Source: CAZABP01 sp964483245 | GTDB taxonomy: Bacteria; Planctomycetota; UBA1135; UBA2386 | Length of the DNA stretch: 64,000 bases | Reading direction: 5' to 3' | NCBI GenBank assembly: GCA_964483245.1 | Contig: CAZABP010000002.1 | Location: forward strand, 124,001 to 188,000 | Shown: positions 59,780-64,000 of the stretch, piece by piece | Layout of the letters: each line of letters begins with the position of its first letter | Position numbering within the stretch: position 1 is the stretch's first letter | Position numbers and translations under genes: made by a program | The notes under the pieces: generated by a model | The model's input: the letters and a program-made list of their open reading frames with translations, nothing else | Databases searched by the model: none | What the model was told of the DNA's origin: nothing

Positions 59780-60913
59780 TCAGTGCAGCGCGATCACCGC
59801 AGGCGGCGACAGCGTCAGCCGCTCGGGGCTCAGCGTGCCGCCGATCGTCTGCAGCGCGACCGGATGTCCGTGCAGTGCCGCAACGTCCGGCACCGGGAAC
59901 GAACGTACGCGGCGCCCGGTCACGTCGAGCACGGCCGAGTCGAGCGTCAGCAGCGAGCCGAGGTCGAGCGCCAGCTCGCCATACGGAGTCGGCACCGGCG
60001 CGATCGGCACTGCCGCCATCAACACCGAGACATGGCCCTGCCGCCCGATCTGCGTCGTCGCGACGTTGCGCCCGGGACCGGCACCGACTGCGATCAGCGC
60101 GGTCGAGTCGTGCGACGTGATCGTGGCGTTGCCGGTGATCTTGGGGATCTGCACGCGCGCATCGCGCGCGATCGTGCCCCCCTGCGTCTCGATCGAGGCG
60201 AGTCCGGACGTGCCACTCCCGGCATCGATCCGGCTCTGCGCGTCGCCGGCGATCCGCAGCTCACCGCCGTTGGTCTTCAGTCCGCTCGAAGCGGCGAGGT
60301 GTTGCGCCGCGTTGCCGCCGAGCAGCGTGGTGGCGCCGAGCCGCACGCGTGCGTTCGTGAACACGCCGCCGAGCTCGCTCGGTGCGCTGGAGTACTTCGC
60401 GACGTAGGCGTCCTGGCCGGTGATCCGGGAACCGGTCAGCACGAGCGTGCTGTCGGTCACGGTCAGCGTCGGGCCACCGCCCCCTTGCAGCACCAGGTTC
60501 GCCGCAGTGACACGATGGCTCCCGGTCACGGTGATGCGCGCACCCGAGCCGGTCAGGCGCTCGACGTGCACGGCGCCGGCGCAGTTCTCGAGCTCGAGGT
60601 TCGTGTACAGCAGGTCGAACCCGGCGAGCAGGAACGTGCGCCCGGCCGGCAGCGCCGTGACCTTCAGCGTCGCGAAGTAGAACGACGGCATCCCCTCGCC
60701 AAGGATCCGCACACCCTTGCTGATCGGGGTCGCCGTGTAGCTCCAGCCGGGGCGCACGAGGATCGAGTCGCCGTCGGCTGCCGCGGCGAGAGCCGGTGGC
60801 AGGTCCTTGAAGTCGTGCCCGGCGCCGCCGCGCTCGTCCACGATCCAGGTCTTCTGCGCAGTCAGCGGCGCGGTGCAGAGCAGCAGCAGCGTCAACAGCC
60901 GGGGTGTACGCAT
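59780..60913 (-). CDS. Secreted beta-helix-like protein of unknown function
   Basis: A 377-residue exported protein (signal peptide ending PLTA before Gln21). The mature part consists of repeated short strands with Gly, Thr, Ser and Val, such as HRVTAANLVLQGGGGPTLTV and STLVLTGSRITGQDAYVAK, the pattern of a right-handed parallel beta-helix (pectate-lyase-like). No catalytic Asp/Arg set of polysaccharide lyases is visible. A binding or structural surface role is likely. It is convergent with the tyrosinase gene (one base between stops) and divergent from the double VOC gene. Confidence 0.7.
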   Translation of the reverse strand: MRTPRLLTLLLLCTAPLTAQKTWIVDERGGAGHDFKDLPPALAAAADGDSILVRPGWSYTATPISKGVRILGEGMPSFYFATLKVTALPAGRTFLLAGFDLLYTNLELENCAGAVHVERLTGSGARITVTGSHRVTAANLVLQGGGGPTLTVTDSTLVLTGSRITGQDAYVAKYSSAPSELGGVFTNARVRLGATTLLGGNAAQHLAASSGLKTNGGELRIAGDAQSRIDAGSGTSGLASIETQGGTIARDARVQIPKITGNATITSHDSTALIAVGAGPGRNVATTQIGRQGHVSVLMAAVPIAPVPTPYGELALDLGSLLTLDSAVLDVTGRRVRSFPVPDVAALHGHPVALQTIGGTLSPERLTLSPPAVIALH

Positions 60914-60964
60914 TCGTTGTCCTCCTCGGGGGCGCGCGGCGGTGTGGATACGAGCCGACGCGTT

Positions 60965-60979
60965 CGTAGCGCCGCTACG
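60965..60979. promoter_or_regulatory. Short palindrome in divergent promoter region
   Basis: CGTAGC and GCTACG form a perfect 6-bp inverted repeat around GCC, in the 172-base region between the beta-helix gene and the VOC gene. It could be an operator or the end of a leader hairpin. This rests on symmetry and position only. Confidence 0.3.
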
Positions 60980-61085
60980 CAGCCTGCCGCGTTCGCGGTC
61001 GATCAAAGTTTCGTGAGGTGGTTTTCCCGGTTCCTGACGCCTGCACTTGCTCCGCGGCGCAACGGATGGTGCGCTCTCCGGTCCG

Positions 61086-61859
61086 ATGGCTGACTACCCC
61101 AACCGCGGTCTGTTCGTCTGGCACGATCTGATGACCACCGATGCTGCGCGCGCGCAGGCATTCCTGACCGAGCTGCTCGGCTGGCAGGTCCAGGAGATGC
61201 CGATGGGTCCGCAGATGTACCGGATGGTGTCGGTGGGCGACGTGCCGTTCAGTGGCATCGTCGAGGAGAAGTCGATCCCGATGTCGCACTGGATCGCCTA
61301 CATCGGTTGCAACGACGTCGACGCGACGGTGGAGCAGGTGACGAAGCTCGGCGGCACGAGCTGCGTGCCGCCGACCGACATCCCGGGCATCGGGCGCTTC
61401 GCGGTCGTCAGCGATCCGCAGGGTGGGTTCTTCTCGCCGTTCCACGGCACGAGCGACACGCCGCACCTGGATCCGAAGAACATGCGCCCCGGCATGGTCT
61501 GCTGGAACGAGCTGTGGACCTCTGATCCTGAGGCCGCGGTCGCGTTCTACGGCAAGCTGTTCGGCTGGAAGTCGACGAGCCACGACATGGGCGGCGGACA
61601 CGGCCTGTACCACAAGCAGTCCGCCGGCGCGCGCGATGTCGGCGGGATCGTCAAGCTGCCGAATCCGGCGCCGACGTACTGGTGCCCGTACTTCTTCGTC
61701 GAACAGGTCGACGACGCCACCGACCGCGCCACGCGGCTCGGCGGCAAGTTGATCGTCCCGCCGATGGACATCCCGAACACCGGTCGCTTCTCGGTGTTGA
61801 GCGAGCCGACCGGCGCGACGTTCGCGTTGTTCGCGGTGGCCGCAGGTCAGTCCTGCTGA
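61086..61859 (+). CDS. Double VOC-domain protein (glyoxalase/bleomycin-resistance fold)
   Basis: A 257-residue cytoplasmic protein made of two vicinal-oxygen-chelate units. The first runs from FVWHDLMTTDAARAQAFLTE to RFAVVSDPQGGFFSPF, the second from CWNELWTSDPEAAVAFYGK to RFSVLSEPTGATFALF. Each has a possible His or Glu metal ligand at the start of its first strand (WHD, WNE) and a beta-alpha-beta-beta-beta order. Such double units (PhnB/CADD-like) bind small molecules or act as dioxygenase-like or isomerase enzymes. The substrate is unknown. The TGA overlaps the ATG of the glycosyltransferase gene (TGATG), so they are coupled. Confidence 0.88.
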   Translation: MADYPNRGLFVWHDLMTTDAARAQAFLTELLGWQVQEMPMGPQMYRMVSVGDVPFSGIVEEKSIPMSHWIAYIGCNDVDATVEQVTKLGGTSCVPPTDIPGIGRFAVVSDPQGGFFSPFHGTSDTPHLDPKNMRPGMVCWNELWTSDPEAAVAFYGKLFGWKSTSHDMGGGHGLYHKQSAGARDVGGIVKLPNPAPTYWCPYFFVEQVDDATDRATRLGGKLIVPPMDIPNTGRFSVLSEPTGATFALFAVAAGQSC

Positions 61860-62869
61860 TGGTCGCGCGGCCGCGCGTCTCGATCCTGCTCCCGGTCCGG
61901 GACGCGGAGCGAACGCTGCCGGCCGCTCTCGCGTCGATCGCGCGGCAGACGCTGGCCGACTGGCAGCTCGTCGCCGTCGACGACGGCTCGACCGACGCGA
62001 CTCCCGCGCTGCTGGCGGCGGCGGCGTGCCGTGATCCGCGCGTGCACGTGCTGCGCACGCCGGCGCGCGGGATCGTCGCGGCGCTCGGCGCCGGGCTGAC
62101 CGCCTGCACGGCGCCGCTCGTCGCGCGCATGGATGCCGACGACGTCATGCACCGCGAGCGCCTGGCCGCCCAACACGCGTGGTTCGCGCAGCGGCCCGGC
62201 CTGGACCTGGTCGGATGCCACGTGCGCGAGCTGGCGACGGCACCCCCGACCGATGGACGCCGCGCCTATCTGCAATGGCTGACGAGTCTGCGCGACGAGA
62301 CGGATCTGCGGCGGGATGCGCTGATCGAGTGTCCGCTGCCGCATCCGACCTGGATGGCGAGGCGCGAGGTGTTGGCGGAGCTCGGTTGGCGCGACCGTCC
62401 ATGGGCCGAGGACCACGATCTGCTGCTGCGGTTGTGGCAGCGCGGCGGACGGATCGACGTGTTGCCGCGGCGCCTGCACCTGTGGCGGGATCGTCCGGAC
62501 CGGCTGTCGCGGACGGATCCTCGCTACGCGCTGGCGCGGTTCACCGAGCTGCGGGCGGAATTCCTGCGTCTGGGCTTCCTCGCCGGGTGTGAAGAGTACG
62601 TGTTGTGGGGATACGGCTCGACCGGCCGCACGCTGGCGCGCGCGCTCGCGCGACACGGCCGGCGTCCGCGCTTCATCGTCGAGCTGCACGCGCGGCGGAT
62701 CGGCAACCGGATCGCCGGCGCACCGGTCGTCCCGGTCACGCAGATCGACCAGCTTCCGCCGATCCCGATCGTCGCCTCGGTCGCCGGCGCCGTGGCGCGC
62801 CGCACGATCCGCGAGGCGTTGTCGCGGATCGGCCGCGTGGAGCTGCGGGACTTCATCTGTGCCGCTTGA
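61859..62869 (+). CDS. Family 2 glycosyltransferase with a C-terminal nucleotide-binding-like domain
   Basis: A 336-residue protein. The GT2 domain (residues 1-210) has VSILLPVRDAERTLPAALAS, the metal-binding VDDGSTDATP and the second Asp motif ARMDADDV, and the acceptor-side segment PLPHPTWMARREV, then WAEDHDLLLRLW. From about residue 250 the chain reads VLWGYGSTGRTLARALARHG and GAPVVPVTQIDQLPP, which resembles a small Rossmann unit (GxGxxG variant). That tail is a known feature of some GT2 proteins of unclear role. The protein would transfer a sugar to an unknown acceptor. The start overlaps the VOC gene stop. Confidence 0.85.
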   Translation: MVARPRVSILLPVRDAERTLPAALASIARQTLADWQLVAVDDGSTDATPALLAAAACRDPRVHVLRTPARGIVAALGAGLTACTAPLVARMDADDVMHRERLAAQHAWFAQRPGLDLVGCHVRELATAPPTDGRRAYLQWLTSLRDETDLRRDALIECPLPHPTWMARREVLAELGWRDRPWAEDHDLLLRLWQRGGRIDVLPRRLHLWRDRPDRLSRTDPRYALARFTELRAEFLRLGFLAGCEEYVLWGYGSTGRTLARALARHGRRPRFIVELHARRIGNRIAGAPVVPVTQIDQLPPIPIVASVAGAVARRTIREALSRIGRVELRDFICAA

Positions 62870-62921
62870 GGCGTCGATACACGCACTGGCGTGCAGGCGT
62901 CCGATGCATAGACTTCCGCCC

Positions 62922-64000
62922 ATGCGTTCGGCAGGGGTTGGGATGCTGCTCCTCGTGGCCGGGGCGGTGACGGCGCAGACGCCGGAGCCAACGGCCCGCT
63001 TCGACACGTTCGGTTGGACGCGGCTGTTCGACGGTCGCTCGCTGTCGGGCTGGACCGAGGTTGGTGGGCGCTACGACGGCAATGCCGAGTGGCGCGTCGA
63101 GGATGGCGCGATCGTCGGCCGCCAGGGCAAAGGGGCGAAGGGTGGCCTGCTGTACACCGACCGGCGCTATGCGAACTTCGTCCTGAGTCTCGAGGTGAAG
63201 CTGAAGCACCCGTTCGACTCGGGCATCTTCGTGCGCATGGTCTCGCCGCCGGGCGGGAAGGGCGCGCAGATCACACTCGACGACCGGCCGGAAGGGGAGA
63301 TCGCGGCGGTCTACTCGGACGGCTATCTGCAGCACAACCGGACCGGCGCCGCCCGTTGGCGGCGCGATGCATGGAACCGGGTCGAGGTGCGGTGCACCGG
63401 CCACGACATGCACCTCGAGGCGTGGCTGAACGGCACCAAGGTCACCGACTACCGCGTGCCGGATGGCACGCCGGACTTCGCGCGCAACGGGCGGATCGGG
63501 CTGCAGGTCCACGGTGGTGGCAACGCCGGACCGGACGCGTGCGCGATGTTCCGCGACGTGTATCTGCAGGAGCTGCCGTACTTCGACGACCGCCAGTTCG
63601 ACTGTGATGCGTTCGGCTTCCTGACGCCGAACGAGGCGTCGGTGAAGGCCGGCTGGCGCGCGCTGTTCAACGGCAGCGACATGAGCGGCTTCGAGATCAT
63701 CGGCGACCCGCGCGGTTACGAGACCGTCAGCGGCCAGCTGCTGTTCCCGCGCGGCTATGGCGACGGGTTCTGCTTCACGACCGAGGAGTTCGACGACTTC
63801 GAGCTGCGGCTCGACTTCCGGCTCGGCCGCGCTGCCAACAGCGGACTGTTCCTGCGCGGCAAACGCGGGGGCGGTGATCCGGCGTATTCCGGCTGCGAGA
63901 TCCAGATCCTCGACGACTTCAACTTCGAGGCGGACAACCGCTACAAGCTGCGGCCGACGCAGTTCTGCGGCAGCCTGTATGCGGCGGCGCCGCCGATCGT
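62922..64000 (+). CDS. Exported protein with two DUF1080 (3-keto-disaccharide hydrolase-like) domains, truncated by the window end
   Basis: The frame is open from ATG 62922 to the last base with no stop (359 complete codons). The signal peptide ends AVTA before Gln at about 20. The first DUF1080 domain begins WTRLFDGRSLSGWTEVGG and contains VRMVSPPGGKG and WNRVEVRCTGHDMHLEAWLN; the second begins WRALFNGSDMSGFEIIGDPR and continues FELRLDFRLGRAANSGLFLR. DUF1080 domains are concanavalin-like folds found in many planctomycetal carbohydrate-active proteins and include a 3-keto-disaccharide hydrolase. Two in one exported protein suggest a secreted glycan enzyme or binder. The C-terminus lies outside the window. 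Confidence 0.85.
   Translation, partial: MRSAGVGMLLLVAGAVTAQTPEPTARFDTFGWTRLFDGRSLSGWTEVGGRYDGNAEWRVEDGAIVGRQGKGAKGGLLYTDRRYANFVLSLEVKLKHPFDSGIFVRMVSPPGGKGAQITLDDRPEGEIAAVYSDGYLQHNRTGAARWRRDAWNRVEVRCTGHDMHLEAWLNGTKVTDYRVPDGTPDFARNGRIGLQVHGGGNAGPDACAMFRDVYLQELPYFDDRQFDCDAFGFLTPNEASVKAGWRALFNGSDMSGFEIIGDPRGYETVSGQLLFPRGYGDGFCFTTEEFDDFELRLDFRLGRAANSGLFLRGKRGGGDPAYSGCEIQILDDFNFEADNRYKLRPTQFCGSLYAAAPPI

Overview
The window is a GC-rich, densely packed piece of a bacterial chromosome with almost no A/T-rich intergenic DNA. The gene families point to Planctomycetota: two Ser/Thr kinases with C-terminal formylglycine-generating-enzyme (SUMF1-like) domains, each beside an ECF sigma factor, an LEPR-XLL surface protein, a protein with two DUF1080 domains, and many secreted proteins of no recognised family. 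A run of exactly 100 N (15581-15680) inside a tandem repeat shows that this is a scaffolded draft assembly. I saw no rRNA, tRNA, CRISPR array, phage or insertion sequence.

Layout. 33-4042: a zinc-ribbon membrane protein, an ECF42-type sigma factor with its DGPF/YCII partner and probable promoter, an FmdB-type zinc ribbon and a secreted protein. 4140-11415: two kinase/ECF modules arranged around a palindromic hairpin. 11589-15282: a CARDB-like lipoprotein and a HEAT-repeat protein. 15283-15790: a G-rich tract and a 50-bp tandem repeat array. 15791-23667: secreted amidohydrolases (one with a degenerate metal site, one a tandem fusion with a degenerate first half), two secreted unknowns and an alpha/beta hydrolase. 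23664-31071: a TetR / outer-membrane factor / adaptor / RND pump operon ending in a D-amino-acid-oxidase-like enzyme. 31504-34652: a PAS histidine kinase and a sigma-54-type response regulator whose Walker A lysine is glutamine. 34798-40256: a PLP enzyme, an AbiE toxin-antitoxin locus whose toxin frame carries a stop codon, a DUF72 protein and a patatin. 40216-44585: a probable zinc uptake operon. 44633-50452: a second tripartite RND pump. 50530-51471: a DUF1028 lipoprotein. 51681-59778: an LEPR-XLL protein followed by PilZ-like, GAF-HlyD and PqqD-like/M50/HlyD-like genes and a tyrosinase. 59780-64000: a beta-helix-like secreted protein, a double VOC protein, a glycosyltransferase and a truncated DUF1080 protein.

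Two patterns stand out. First, all twelve predicted Sec signal peptides without a lipobox that I could delimit have Gln directly after the Ala cleavage site, like the 'Q-rule' described for Bacteroidetes. Second, the 51681-58406 cluster looks like a dedicated handling or export pathway for the LEPR-XLL protein, using two membrane-fusion-like proteins, one of them fused to a membrane zinc-protease domain, with no ABC transporter or outer-membrane factor in the cluster. These are the best candidates for little-described biology here. Functions rest on motif reading only, since no database search was possible.
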